Shown here in pieces: positions 29,579 through 39,201 of a stretch of DNA of 64,000 nt. Under the pieces are notes generated by a model that saw nothing but the letters and a program-made list of their open reading frames with translations, did not search any database and had not been told where the DNA came from. Position numbers and translations under genes: made by a program. The DNA is from UBA10649 sp963755335 (GTDB lineage Bacteria; Actinomycetota; Actinomycetes; S36-B12): positions 90,529-154,528 of the forward strand of contig CAVWJW010000005.1 of NCBI GenBank assembly GCA_963755335.1. The letters run 5' to 3'. How positions within the stretch are numbered: the first letter of the stretch is position 1; every line of letters begins with the position of its first letter.

Positions 29579-30889
29579 CCCAGGACCTCCTGCTCATCGT
29601 CATCGCCGCCCTGCTCGTCGCCGTCGGCGGCCTGCTGGTGATGGCCGAGACGGCGATCGGTCGCATCTCGCGCAGCCAGGTCGAGGACGCCTACGACGAC
29701 AAGGACGACCGCAAGGCCGCGCGCATGCTGGCGATCATCGCGGACCGCCCGCGCTACGTGAATGTCCTGCTGTTCCTGTCCACGGTCGCCTCCGTCACCG
29801 CGACCGTGCTGGTCGCGTTCGTGTGCTTCGACTCCTTCGACCGACCGGCGGAGGGGTCCGCGTGGGGGGCGGTGCTCGTGGCCGTCGCGATCATGGTGGC
29901 CGTCTCGTACGTCGTCCTCGGGGTGGCCGCCAGGACGCTCGGCCGGCAGCACGCCGTGAGCATCGCCATGGCCTCGGCCGGGCCGGCGCGGTTCCTCGCG
30001 ACGATCCTCGGGCCGCTGACAACGCTCCTCATCCTCATCGGGAACGCGGTGACACCGGGCAAGGGCTACCGCGAGGGTCCGTTCGCCTCGCAGGCCGAGT
30101 TCCGGGAGATGGTCGACCTTGCCGAGGCGGACAGCCTCATCGAGGACGAGGAACGGCAGATGATCCACTCCGTGTTCGAGCTGGGCGACACCTTCGCGAA
30201 GGAGGTCATGGTCCCCCGCACGGAGCTGGTGCTGATCGAGCGCACCAAGACGCTGCGGCAGGCGATGTCGCTCAGCCTGCGCTCGGGCTTCTCGCGCATC
30301 CCGGTCATGGGCGAGAGCGCCGACGACATCGTCGGCATCGTCTACCTCAAGGACGTCGTGCGGAGGTCCTTCGAGCATCGCGACGCCGAGCAGTCCGAGC
30401 GCGTCGAGTCGATCATGCGTGCACCGTTCTTCGTCCCCGACAGCAAGCCGGTCGACGCCCTGCTGCGCGACATGCAGTCGGCGCGGGTGCACATGGCGAT
30501 CGTGGTCGACGAGTACGGGGGCACGGCGGGCCTGGTCACCATCGAGGACGTCCTGGAGGAGATCGTCGGGGAGATCGCCGACGAGTACGACACGGCTGCT
30601 CCGGAGGTCACCGAACTCGCTTCGGGCGCGTACCGCGTCCTGGCCCGCATGCACGTCGACGACTTCGCCGAGCTCACCGGCATCGAGATCGACTCGGAGG
30701 ACGAGGGCATCGACACCGTCCTGGGACTGGTCGCCAAGCGCCTGGATCGCGTGCCGATCCCCGGTGCTTCGGTGCGAGAGGGTCGAATGGCTCCTCACGG
30801 CCGAGCAGGGCGGGGGTCGACGCAATCGCATCGGCACCGTCCTTGCCCAGCCGATCGCCGACGACCTTGTCTCGCCTGAGGAGGACTGA
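29575..30889 (+). CDS. CorC/HlyC family transporter-associated CBS-domain membrane protein (frameshifted end)
   Basis: About 437 residues. The N-terminal DUF21/CNNM domain has three or four helices, followed by the CBS pair (MVPRTELVLIE ... GIVYLKDVV; VVDEYGGTAGLVTIEDVLEE) and a C-terminal CorC_HlyC domain. The last 40 residues (LTAEQGGGRRNRIG ... SPEED) are reached through a shift near 30775. CNNM relatives move or sense magnesium. I prefer GTG 29575, which overlaps the ybeY stop, over GTG 29569. Confidence 0.9.
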
Positions 30890-31234
30890 TGGCGGCGCTC
30901 GACCTGAGCCGATCCTGAGAACGCCAAGCTCGTGACGCTTGCCCGCGGCGCGATGTCCCGGGTGCGGGCACACCAAGGCGCTGCCCTGCGCGACGAGACC
31001 GGTCGTACCTACGCGTCGGCGAACGTGGCGCTGCCCTCGCGCTCGTTCTCCGCCGTGAGCCTCGTCGTGGCCCAGGCGGCTGCCTCGGGCGCCCGCGGGA
31101 TCGAGGCCGTGGTCGTGGTCGGCGAGCCGACCGCCGCCGAGGACCTCGTGCTGATCCGCGATCTCGGCGGGTTCGTCGCCCGCGTTGCCGAGTGCGAGGC
31201 GGACGGGACGCCCCGGCCCTCGCCCGCCCAGTGA
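30889..31234 (+). CDS. Cytidine-deaminase-like protein lacking catalytic residues (frameshifted)
   Basis: About 114 residues in the deaminase fold: ATG 30889 overlaps the previous stop (TGATG), a shift near 30910 is needed, then DPENAKLVTLARGAMSR, TYASANVALPS and SFSAVSLVVAQAAASGA follow. The positions where cytidine deaminases carry HAE/CAE and PCxxC hold no such zinc ligands, so it is probably not a working deaminase. A gene of this kind between corC and era is common in actinobacteria, often annotated cdd. Its true role is unknown. Confidence 0.72.
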
Positions 31235-32124
31235 TCACCCGCTCGCGCGCCGCCGTCGCGGTCATGGGCGCCGCCGTGCTCTTCGGCACCACTGGCACGT
31301 CCCGCCAACTGCTCGTCCCCGACGCGCCGGGCACCAGTGTCGCCGCGGTCCGCCTGCTCGTGGGCTCGGTCGGACTGGTCGGCTGGGTGCTGTGGCGCGG
31401 TCGGGGCAGCGACCTCGCGCGCCTGTGGCGTCGACCGGTCGTCTGGATCATGGGCCTCGCGGTCGCGGGATACCAGGCCTTCTTCTTCGTCGGTACGCAG
31501 CGCACCGGCGTCGCCATCGCCGCCCTGATCGCCCTCGGCAGCGCCCCGTTCCTCGCCGGCCTGCTCGGCTGGGCCCTGCGTGAGGGCGCGCCCGGATGGG
31601 TGTGGGCGGCCTCCACGGCCGTTGCGGTTGTCGGGCTCGGACTGCTCGTGTCGGGGAGCCTTGCCAGCGGCGACGCCCTCGGCATGCTGTCCGCCCTGGC
31701 GGCCGGGGCCTGCTACGCGATCTTCACCGTGCTGGGCGTGCGCCTCTCGCGCGAGGGCTTCAGCGGCGGGGACGTTCTCGCCGCCTCCTTCTCCCTCGGC
31801 GCCCTCGTGCTGCTGCCGGCTGTCTTCACGTCGACCTGGTGGCTGTCCTGGCCCGGCATGGCCGAGGCCCTGTGGCTGGGCATCGTGACGACGACGGTCG
31901 CGTACCTGCTCTTCGGGCTTGGGCTGTCCGTCCTGCAGCCCGGCCACATCGCGACTCTCACGCTGCTCGAACCGGCGGTCGCGACCATTCTCGGGGTGGT
32001 CGTGCTGGGTGAGCCGCTGAGCACGCTGGGGTGGATCGGATGCCTCCTTGTCATCGTTGCCCTAGCGTTGCTGGGGATGGCGGAGCGTCGCACTGACCAC
32101 GAGCCGATGGGAGTCCCCGCGTGA
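31231..32124 (+). CDS. EamA/DMT family transporter
   Basis: 297 residues, about ten helices, two EamA repeats; the second ends TLTLLEPAVATILGVVVLGE. GTG start overlaps the stop of the deaminase-like gene, and its own stop overlaps era, so it is embedded in the same transcript. Unrelated in detail to the frameshifted EamA gene at 9 kb. Substrate unknown. Confidence 0.88.
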   Translation: MITRSRAAVAVMGAAVLFGTTGTSRQLLVPDAPGTSVAAVRLLVGSVGLVGWVLWRGRGSDLARLWRRPVVWIMGLAVAGYQAFFFVGTQRTGVAIAALIALGSAPFLAGLLGWALREGAPGWVWAASTAVAVVGLGLLVSGSLASGDALGMLSALAAGACYAIFTVLGVRLSREGFSGGDVLAASFSLGALVLLPAVFTSTWWLSWPGMAEALWLGIVTTTVAYLLFGLGLSVLQPGHIATLTLLEPAVATILGVVVLGEPLSTLGWIGCLLVIVALALLGMAERRTDHEPMGVPA

Positions 32125-33035
32125 CCTTCCAGAGCGGATTCGTGTGCCTGGTCGGCCGGCCCAATGCCGGCAAGTCGACCTTGACCAACTCCATGGTCGG
32201 GCGCAAGGTGGCCATCACCTCGGATCGCCCGCAGACGACCCGTCGGGTCCTGCGCGGAATCGTGAACCGTCCCGCCGGGCAGCTCATCCTGGTCGACACG
32301 CCTGGCCTGCACCGACCGCGCACCCTGCTCGGCGAGCGCCTCAACGACCAGGTGCGCGAGACGTGGTCGAGCGTCGATGTCGTCGGCCTGTGCATCCCGG
32401 CCGACCAGGTCGTCGGGCCGGGTGACCGCTACATCGCGACCGAGCTGTCCTTCCTCCGGCGCAAGCCGATCGTCTGCGTCGTCACCAAGACCGATCTCGT
32501 CACCAACGCCGTGCTCGCCGAGCGGCTCATGCAGGTGTCGAACCTCGCCGACGAGGTCGGCTTCGCGTGGGCCGACGTCGTGCCGGTCTCGGCGCTCACC
32601 GGCTCGCAGGTGGAACTGCTCGTCGACGAGCTCATCATGCAGCTGCCCGAGGGGCCGGTGCTGTTCCCCGACGGCGACTACTCGGACGAGCCGATCGAGA
32701 TCGCCGTCGCCGAGCTCATCCGCGAGGCCGCCCTCGACGGAGTTCAGGACGAGCTCCCGCACTCGATCGCCGTCGTCGTGGAGGAGATCGAGCCGCGCGA
32801 GGATCGGCCGGTGGACCGGCCCCTTACCGACGTGCGCGCCAACCTGTTCGTCGAGCGCGACAGCCAGAAGGCGATCGTCATCGGCAAGGCCGGCTCGCGG
32901 CTCAAGCAGGTCGGCATGCGGGCCCGCAAGGAGATCGAGGCGCTGCTGGGCGTGCCGGTCTACCTCGACATCCGCGTCAAGGTGGCAAAGGACTGGCAGA
33001 AGGACCCGAAGCAGTTGCGCCGCCTAGGCTTCTGA
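32121..33035 (+). CDS. era: GTPase Era
   Basis: 304 residues. G1 GRPNAGKST, G3 DTPG (LVDTPGLHRPR), G4 TKTD, and C-terminal KH domain with GKAGSRLKQVG. Era binds the 3' end of 16S rRNA and helps 30S assembly, in line with phoH and ybeY upstream. GTG start with 4-base overlap to the upstream gene. Confidence 0.97.
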   Translation: MTFQSGFVCLVGRPNAGKSTLTNSMVGRKVAITSDRPQTTRRVLRGIVNRPAGQLILVDTPGLHRPRTLLGERLNDQVRETWSSVDVVGLCIPADQVVGPGDRYIATELSFLRRKPIVCVVTKTDLVTNAVLAERLMQVSNLADEVGFAWADVVPVSALTGSQVELLVDELIMQLPEGPVLFPDGDYSDEPIEIAVAELIREAALDGVQDELPHSIAVVVEEIEPREDRPVDRPLTDVRANLFVERDSQKAIVIGKAGSRLKQVGMRARKEIEALLGVPVYLDIRVKVAKDWQKDPKQLRRLGF

Positions 33036-33059
33036 GGGCGGTGGCAGGCAGTTCCGCGG

Positions 33060-33239
33060 TCAGAGGTTGCGGGGTCGCGGACTCCGCAATGCGATGATGG
33101 AGTCCTCGGGCGTCGGTTCGGTCAGGCCCTTGGTCTCCGCCTTGACAGATGCGCGGAGTCGACCGGCCCAGTCCTGGGCGGCGTCGGGCATGTCGCTTCG
33201 CCCCGAACAGGAGCACCACGGCACATCGCGGCGATGCAT
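33060..33239 (-). CDS. Possible small protein or gene remnant (59 aa)
   Basis: A minus-strand frame of 59 codons from ATG (33237-33239) to TGA (33060-33062), with an amphipathic middle (DMPDAAQDWAGRLRASVK). It is convergent with era and fills most of the 356-base gap before the AI-2E gene. No ribosome site or family is recognised. It could be the 3' end of a decayed gene; nothing else is seen in the remaining gap (33240-33391). Confidence 0.3.
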   Translation of the reverse strand: MHRRDVPWCSCSGRSDMPDAAQDWAGRLRASVKAETKGLTEPTPEDSIIALRSPRPRNL

Positions 33240-33391
33240 GATCCACTCGGGGCCGGTCGGAGGACCTTGCGCAGCAGTCGTGCCTCGACCTTCTGCCTGG
33301 GCCGGCGCCGCCGAGCGTCAATCGAGGCGTACGTGCTCGCCGAGCCTCATGGGCTCAGGCCCTCGCATCAGCGGAGGCTAAGGGTCGGGAT

Positions 33392-34595
33392 TCAGTCGGC
33401 CTTGCGGTCCACGTAGGGGTGGAGCTCGTACCGCTGCCCGTACGCCTCGAACACGGCGATGATGATCGCGGCCAGCGGGATGCCGATGATCGCCCCGATC
33501 GGGCCGAACAGGGCTGCGCCGATGAAGACCGACGCGAGGGCCACACCGGAGTTGATGTCCATCGTGCGGTTCGAGATCCGTGGGGTGAAGACGTAGTTCT
33601 CGATCTGCTGGTAGACCGTCGCGAAGATGATGATCCAGAGCACGTCGATCGGCTGGTCGAAGACCGCGAACAGGGCGGGCAGGGCCACGCCGATGTAGGT
33701 GCCGATCGTCGGGATGAACTGGCTGACGACGCCGGCGAAGATGCCCATCGGCAGCCAGTACGGGATGTCGATGATGTAGAAGAACCCGCAGTGGAAGATG
33801 GCCGAGAGGGTCGCGAGCGCCAGCTTGGAGATGACGAACCCGCCGGCCTTCTGCACCGAGATGTCCCAGATCTTGATGAACGTCACCTGCTGCGTCGGCT
33901 TGAGCCAGGACGCGATGAACCGCTTGATGCGCGGCGAGTCAGCGGAGAAGTAGAACGAGAACACGAGGACGGTCACGAAGTCGAAGACCGCTCCGACGAT
34001 GCCGATCAGGACCCCGAAGATGCCGCCCGCGAGGTTCGAGGCGATGTTCGTGATCTGGTCGCTGGTGAGGTTGAGGTTGTCCGTCAGCTGGACGGGGTCG
34101 ATGTTGGCGTGGAACGTGCGGTTGATCCAGTCGACGATGTTGAGTACGAGCTCGGGCAGCGCCTGGACGAGTTCGCTGACCTGCGTGGCGAGCACGCCGC
34201 CGAACAGGGCGACGAAGCCGGCCAGGAGGACGAGCACAGACGTCGCCACGATCGTCGTGGCCAGCCCGCGGCGCAGGCCCTTGTGGGCCAGCCAGCTCAC
34301 GACGGGGTCGAACGAGATGGCCACCAGCCAGGCGAGGAGCAGGTTGAAGGCGAACCCCGCCAGCAGGGTCCATGCCCAGGTCACGATCTCGAAGATGACG
34401 ACGGCCGCCAGGATGACGCACCAGGGTGCGGCGCAGGGAGATGTGATCGAACGAGATCTGCACCCGGCGCGACGGCCGCGGGTCGACGATCTCGGTCTCG
34501 GGTTCGAGAGCGGGCTCGGGCTGGAACGGCAGCTCGGGCTCGGTCAGGACCTCCGGCTCGATGGGCAGCGGCTGCTGGTCTCCGTGGTCGCTCAT
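33392..34595 (-). CDS. AI-2E family transporter (frameshifted)
   Basis: About 400 residues of the AI-2E/TqsA/YdiK permease family: a Pro/Glu-rich N-terminal tail, then about eight helices, with the family loop SQFIPTIGTYIGVALPAL and QQIENYVFTPRI. A shift near 34430 joins the acidic N-terminus (start ATG 34595) to the membrane domain. Members export autoinducer-2 or act as sodium/proton antiporters; the substrate is uncertain. It is divergent from recO, with a 66-base gap. Confidence 0.87.
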
Positions 34596-34661
34596 CGCTC
34601 TCCCGGGGGCCGTTCCGTGCGTCGCCGTCCTCGTGATCGACGCCTGAGGAGAGAATGTAGC

Positions 34662-35393
34662 GTGCCCCTCTACCGCGATGAGGCGGTCGTGCTGCGAACC
34701 CACAAGCTGGGCGAGGCCGACCGCATCGTCACCCTCCTCACGCGTGGCCATGGCCGCGTGCGCGGTGTTGCGCGCGGGGTGCGCAAGACGACGAGCCGCA
34801 TCGGTGCGCGACTGGAGCCCTTCAGCCACGTCGACGTCCAGTTGTACGAAGGACGGTCGCTCGACACGGTGACGCAGGTGGAGTCCATTTCCGCATACGG
34901 GGCGGACCTGTCGTCGGACTACCCGCGCTGGACCGCCGGCACCGCGATGCTGGAGACGGCCGAGCGGCTGACGCCCGAGGAGCGCGAGCCGGCGACCCAG
35001 CAGTACGTGCTGCTGGTGTCGGGCCTTCGGGCGCTGGTGGCCCGCGACCACGAGCCCGGACTGATCCTCGACTCGTACCTGCTGCGCTCACTGGCGATCG
35101 CGGGCTGGTCGCCGTCCTTCGAGGACTGCGCGAGGTGCGGGGCACCGGGTCCGCACCGGGCGTTCTCGGTGGTCAGCGGCGGAATGGTGTGCACGAACTG
35201 CCGGCCACCAGGATCGGCGTCGCCGTCGGCCGCGACGGTCGCACTGATGGGGGCGCTGCTCAGCGGCGACTGGCCCGTTGCCGATGCGTCCGAGCAGCGC
35301 GATCGACGGGAGGCCAACGGACTGGTCGCGGCGTTCCTGCAGTGGCACCTGGAGCGAGGCCTTCGATCGCTGCCCCTGGTGGATCGCACCTGA
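34662..35393 (+). CDS. recO: DNA repair protein RecO
   Basis: 243 residues from GTG 34662 with GAGGAGAG upstream. It has an OB-fold N-terminus (LYRDEAVVLRTHKLGEADRI), a helical middle and a zinc motif CxxC...CxxC (CARCGAPGPHRAFS and CTNC). RecO loads RecA at SSB-coated gaps. It is followed by uppS, the usual actinobacterial pair. Confidence 0.95.
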   Translation: MPLYRDEAVVLRTHKLGEADRIVTLLTRGHGRVRGVARGVRKTTSRIGARLEPFSHVDVQLYEGRSLDTVTQVESISAYGADLSSDYPRWTAGTAMLETAERLTPEEREPATQQYVLLVSGLRALVARDHEPGLILDSYLLRSLAIAGWSPSFEDCARCGAPGPHRAFSVVSGGMVCTNCRPPGSASPSAATVALMGALLSGDWPVADASEQRDRREANGLVAAFLQWHLERGLRSLPLVDRT

Positions 35394-35441
35394 GCGCTCG
35401 ATCGGGAGGGGTTCGGCTCGCGTAGGTGTTTGGATGGGGCC

Positions 35442-36258
35442 ATGGCGCGATCCTCGAGCAAGGGCCCTCGTCGTGCGCCCGTACCGCATCCCAGTCGGCG
35501 CACGTCCGCCGGCGATCCAGAAGGAGCTCGTGCCCAGGCACGTGGCGATCGTCATGGACGGCAACGGGCGATGGGCGAAGGAGCGCGGCCTGCCGCGGAC
35601 TGCTGGGCACGAGGCCGGCGAGGCCAGCCTCTTCGACTGCGTCGAGGGTGCCATCGAGCTGGGCATCGGCTGGCTGTCGGCCTACGCGTTCTCGACCGAG
35701 AACTGGAAGCGCTCACCGGAGGAGGTCCGTTTCCTCATGGCCTTCAACCGTGACGTGATCCGGCGCCGTCGCGACGAGATGCACGACCTCGGCGTGCGCG
35801 TGCGATGGGCCGGACGTCGGCCGCGCCTGTGGCGCAGCGTCATCGCCGAGCTCGAGGAGGCCGAGCGGCTCACCGCCAAGAACAAGGTGCTGACACTGAC
35901 CATGTGCGTCAACTACGGCGGGCGCGCGGAGATCGCCGATGCTGCTGCGGCGATGGCTCGAGACGTCAAGGCGGGCAGTCTCGATCCCGAGAAGATCGAC
36001 GAGCGGATGTTCCATCACTTCCTCGACGAGCCAGACATGCCCGACGTGGACCTGTTCGTGCGCAGCTCGGGGGAGCAGCGCACGAGCAACTTCCTGCTCT
36101 GGCAGTCGGCGTACGCCGAGCTGGTGTTCCTCGACACGCTGTGGCCGGACTTCGACCGCCGTCACCTCTGGCATGCGTGCGAGCTCTACGCCTCGCGCGA
36201 CCGGCGCTACGGCGGGGCCGTCCCGAATCAGGTGCCGCCGGCCACTAGCCGTGCGTGA
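35442..36258 (+). CDS. uppS: Isoprenyl transferase (UppS-like; frameshifted N-terminus)
   Basis: About 270 residues of the cis-prenyltransferase family: HVAIVMDGNGRWAKERG, FSTENWKRSPEEV and RSSGEQRTSNFLLWQSAY are conserved. It makes long-chain polyprenyl diphosphate for cell-wall carriers. ATG 35442 opens the typical proline-rich N-terminus (APVPHPS); an extra base near 35490 moves it into the main frame (GARPPAIQKEL). Its end overlaps the convergent zur gene by 14 bases. Confidence 0.93.
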
Positions 36259-36665
36259 CGGCCGTCGGTCCTGCACTGCACACGGCGCACACGCCCACGA
36301 TCTCGAATGTGTGATTGACCGATGTGAAGCCGTTCTCGACGGCGACGCGATCCACCCAGGCCTCGACGGTCGGACCGGCGATCTCCACCGTGTGTGCCGC
36401 ACTCCCGGCACACGAGGTGGTGGTGGTGATGGTCGCTGCACTTGCGATAGACCGTCTCGCCCTCGTCGTTGACGCGCGAGTCGACCTCGCCGCTGTCGGC
36501 CAGGGCCTGCAGGCACCGGTAGACCGTGGTCAGGCCGACGGATGCGCCCCGGGAGCGGAGCAGCTCGTGCACCTGCTGGGCCGAGCGGAACTCCTCGAGG
36601 TCGTCGAGCAGCGCCTTGACGGCCGAGCGCTGGCGGGTCTGGCGAGGTGCGGGGGAGGTCGTCAT
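36245..36665 (-). CDS. zur: Fur family regulator, probably Zur (frameshifted)
   Basis: About 140 residues: winged helix (SVGLTTVYRCLQALADSGEV), histidine cluster (DHHHHHLVCRECG) and a second CxxC (CAVC) in another frame after a shift near 36400. It is the last gene of the znuA-znuC-znuB operon with a 4-base overlap, so a zinc-sensing Zur role is favoured over iron Fur. It would bind the Zur box at 39184-39198 to shut off uptake when zinc is plentiful. Confidence 0.87.
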
Positions 36666-37489
36666 GTCGCCTCCCGGCGTCGACGTCGGACGGGGACCGC
36701 GATGGCGGCGAGGATCGCGAAGCTGGCAAGCGCGACGAGCACGATGGTCGGCCCCGGCGGCACCTCGACGTAGAAGGAGGTGACGAGACCGGTGAGGCTG
36801 GCCAGCAGCCCCAGGATGATCGCCAGGACGGCGGTGGCCCGGAACGACCGCGTGACCTGCTGCGCTGCAGCCACCGGCACGATCATGATCGCGCTCACGA
36901 GCAGGAGTCCGACCACGCGCATGCCGACGACGACCACGACCGCGGCCAGCACGGCCATGAGGGTGCTCATCAGGCGTACCCGGATGCCCTGCACGGCGGC
37001 CACGTCGGGATCCAGGCTGACCGCGAAGAGCTCGCGCCCCAGTACGGCGACAACGGCCACGACACCAAGGCAGAGGGCGCCGAGGGCCAGCAGATCACCC
37101 TGCGCGACCGTCGACAGCGAGCCGAACAGGTAGGCGTTCAGCGACGACGACGCCCGACCGGGTGCGAGGGAAGCGAAGAGCACGCCGCCTGCGATGCCCC
37201 CGTAGAACAGCAGCGCCAGGGCGACGTCGCCGGCGGTGCGGCTGCGGTACCGGATGAACTCGATGAGGAACGCGCCGAGGACGGCGGTGGCCATGGCGGT
37301 CGGGATCGGCGCGGTGCCGAGGAGGAAGGCGAGGCCGACCCCGGTGAGGGCGACGTGCCCCATCCCGTCGCCGAGCAGGGCGAGTCGGCGCTGCACGAGG
37401 AAGACGCCGATGAGCGGGGCGATGAGCCCGACCAGTGCGGCGGCGACAAGGGCCCGGCGCATGAAGTCGAAGTCGAGGATGGCCGTCAT
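36662..37489 (-). CDS. znuB: Zinc ABC transporter permease ZnuB
   Basis: 275 residues, about eight helices, ABC-3 family. It contains QRRLALLGDGMGHVALTGVG and the signature LLVSAIMIVPVAAAQ. It would pass Zn2+ (or Mn2+) brought by ZnuA across the membrane. It overlaps znuC upstream and zur downstream by four bases each. Confidence 0.93.
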   Translation of the reverse strand: MTAILDFDFMRRALVAAALVGLIAPLIGVFLVQRRLALLGDGMGHVALTGVGLAFLLGTAPIPTAMATAVLGAFLIEFIRYRSRTAGDVALALLFYGGIAGGVLFASLAPGRASSSLNAYLFGSLSTVAQGDLLALGALCLGVVAVVAVLGRELFAVSLDPDVAAVQGIRVRLMSTLMAVLAAVVVVVGMRVVGLLLVSAIMIVPVAAAQQVTRSFRATAVLAIILGLLASLTGLVTSFYVEVPPGPTIVLVALASFAILAAIAVPVRRRRREAT

Positions 37490-38286
37490 GTGCCCAGTCC
37501 CACCGCGTTCGGCGCCTCGCCGGAAGGGCTCTCATGATGGTGGACATCGTCGCTGAGGTCGGCCGGGATCGGTGGCGGACCGTCGTAGACGACGGAACGT
37601 CGCTGATCCGGCCCGAGCACGACCGCGTGCGTGACCAGGTCGGTGATTCCGGTCAGTTCGTGGGTGACGACGATGATCGTCACGCCCCTGTCGTGCAGGT
37701 GGGACAGCAGGCTGGTGAGTCGGCCGACATGCTCGGCGTCGACGCCCGCGGTGGGCTCGTCCATGACCAGCAGGTCGGCCCCCGAGGCCAGTGCCCGCGC
37801 GATGAGGACGCGCCGCTGCTGTCCACCCGAGAGGTTGTCGAGCCGGTCGTGCCGACGGGACCACAGGCCGACGTCGCGCAACGCCTCGGTGGCCGCGGCG
37901 CGCTCGGCGCGACTGAACCACCGCCACCGTCGCTTCGGGGAGATGAGCCCGCTCATGACCGTCTCCCAGACAGACACCGGGATGCTCGACGCACCCGGAA
38001 GGCGTTGGGGGACAAGCGCTACGCGCTGCCACGAACCGAACCGCGACAGTGGCGTCCCGAACAGGCGCACGTGGCCGTGGTCGTATGGCTGCAGCCCGAG
38101 GATCGTTCGCACGAGTGTGGTCTTGCCGCTGCCGTTGGGTCCTAGCAGGGCCACGAATTCGCCGGCGCGCACCGACAGGTCGACATCCTCGAGCACGTGC
38201 TCGCCGTCGAACTCCACGCAGAGCCGATCGACGTCCACGACGACCTCGGCGTCGGGCTCGTCGTGGCGGTGATGCTCGTGCGTCAT
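37486..38286 (-). CDS. znuC: Zinc ABC transporter ATP-binding protein ZnuC
   Basis: 266 residues: Walker A GPNGSGKTTLV, Q-loop VPQRLPGAS, signature LSGGQQRR, Walker B LLVMDEPTAGVD and switch VVTHEL. The N- and C-termini are histidine rich (THEHHRHDE and DDVHHHES), as in zinc transport ATPases. It overlaps both neighbours by four bases. Confidence 0.93.
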   Translation of the reverse strand: MTHEHHRHDEPDAEVVVDVDRLCVEFDGEHVLEDVDLSVRAGEFVALLGPNGSGKTTLVRTILGLQPYDHGHVRLFGTPLSRFGSWQRVALVPQRLPGASSIPVSVWETVMSGLISPKRRWRWFSRAERAAATEALRDVGLWSRRHDRLDNLSGGQQRRVLIARALASGADLLVMDEPTAGVDAEHVGRLTSLLSHLHDRGVTIIVVTHELTGITDLVTHAVVLGPDQRRSVVYDGPPPIPADLSDDVHHHESPSGEAPNAVGLGT

Positions 38287-39164
38287 GAGCAGCCCTGACC
38301 TGTCTTGAGAGTGGCGAGGTTGTCCTTCATGACGGACACGAAGTCGCCGCTGCTGCCGGGGGCAAGGCCCTCGAGGGGGTCGAGCTTCGCGGCCTTCGCG
38401 CCCGTCTCGTCGGCGACTGTCTGGGCGATCTTCGGGTCCACAAGCGTCTCGTAGTAGATCGTCGAGATGCCCGTGCTCGCGACGAGGTCGGCGACGTGCT
38501 TCAGCCGTGCCGGGCTGGGCTCGGCGTCGGGGGAGAGGCCGGACAGGCCGATCTGCGTGAGGTCGTAGGCATGGGCGAGGTAGGCGAATGCCTCGTGGCT
38601 GACGACAAGGTCGCGGGATCGGCAGGTGGCCAGTCCCGACCGGTACGAGGCGTCGAGGGAGTCCATCGTCGAACTGAGCGCCGTGGCGTTCTTCGCGACC
38701 GTCGTGGCGGAATCGGGTGCGATCTGGGCGAGTCGTTCGGCGATCGTCGTGCCGATGGCGGACATGTTCGTGGGATCGAGCCACACATGCGGGTCGTTGC
38801 CGAGCAGAGGCAGCTCCGCGGACACGTCGACGGCGCGATCCGGCGCCTGCTGTGCGATCGCCTCGTCGACGGCGGGCTGGAAGCCCTTGACGTAGAGCAC
38901 CAGGTCGGCCTGGGCGATGTCGGCGACCTGGGCCGCCGTCAGCTCGAGGTCGTGCGGCTCGACACCCGCGGGCGTGAGCGAGGTGACCGACACACTGTCG
39001 CCGCCCACCTGCTGGGCGGCGTACTGCAACGGGTAGAACGCGGCGACCACGGAGGTGCGCCCGTCGGCGGCCGGAGTGGGCGTGCGGCAGCCGGTCAGCG
39101 ATCCGAGCGCGACGGCGGCGAGCACGAGGGCCCCGAGCACGCGGCGCGGACGGGGCGGGTTCAC
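38283..39164 (-). CDS. znuA: Zinc ABC transporter substrate-binding lipoprotein ZnuA
   Basis: 293 residues. Signal peptide with lipobox LTGC (residues 23-26), so membrane anchored. Metal ligands of cluster 9 binding proteins are present: EPHD, DPHVWLDP, VVSHEAFAYL and YYETLVDPK. The His-rich loop typical of Gram-negative ZnuA is absent. First gene of the operon, behind a Zur box. Confidence 0.93.
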   Translation of the reverse strand: MNPPRPRRVLGALVLAAVALGSLTGCRTPTPAADGRTSVVAAFYPLQYAAQQVGGDSVSVTSLTPAGVEPHDLELTAAQVADIAQADLVLYVKGFQPAVDEAIAQQAPDRAVDVSAELPLLGNDPHVWLDPTNMSAIGTTIAERLAQIAPDSATTVAKNATALSSTMDSLDASYRSGLATCRSRDLVVSHEAFAYLAHAYDLTQIGLSGLSPDAEPSPARLKHVADLVASTGISTIYYETLVDPKIAQTVADETGAKAAKLDPLEGLAPGSSGDFVSVMKDNLATLKTGQGCS

Positions 39165-39183
39165 CCGTGGAGCGTAGGCTTAA

Positions 39184-39198
39184 TGAAAATGATTGTCA
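39184..39198 (-). promoter_or_regulatory. Zur box upstream of znuA
   Basis: TGAAAATGATTGTCA, a near-perfect match to the actinobacterial Zur operator TGAAAATGATTTTCA, 20 bases before the znuA start. It is strikingly AT-rich against the local background and sits where the promoter is expected. Confidence 0.85.
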
Positions 39199-39201
39199 AA
39201 A

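Noticed and set aside
242..30889. Programmed ribosomal frameshifting as the cause of the split genes
   Set aside because: Shifts occur in many unrelated genes, at changing sites without slippery sequences plus structures, and are often extra or missing bases in short homopolymers.
33419..34636. A 405-codon plus-strand frame over the AI-2E transporter
   Set aside because: Composed almost only of Asp/Arg/Glu/Gly; it is the complement of a membrane-protein gene.
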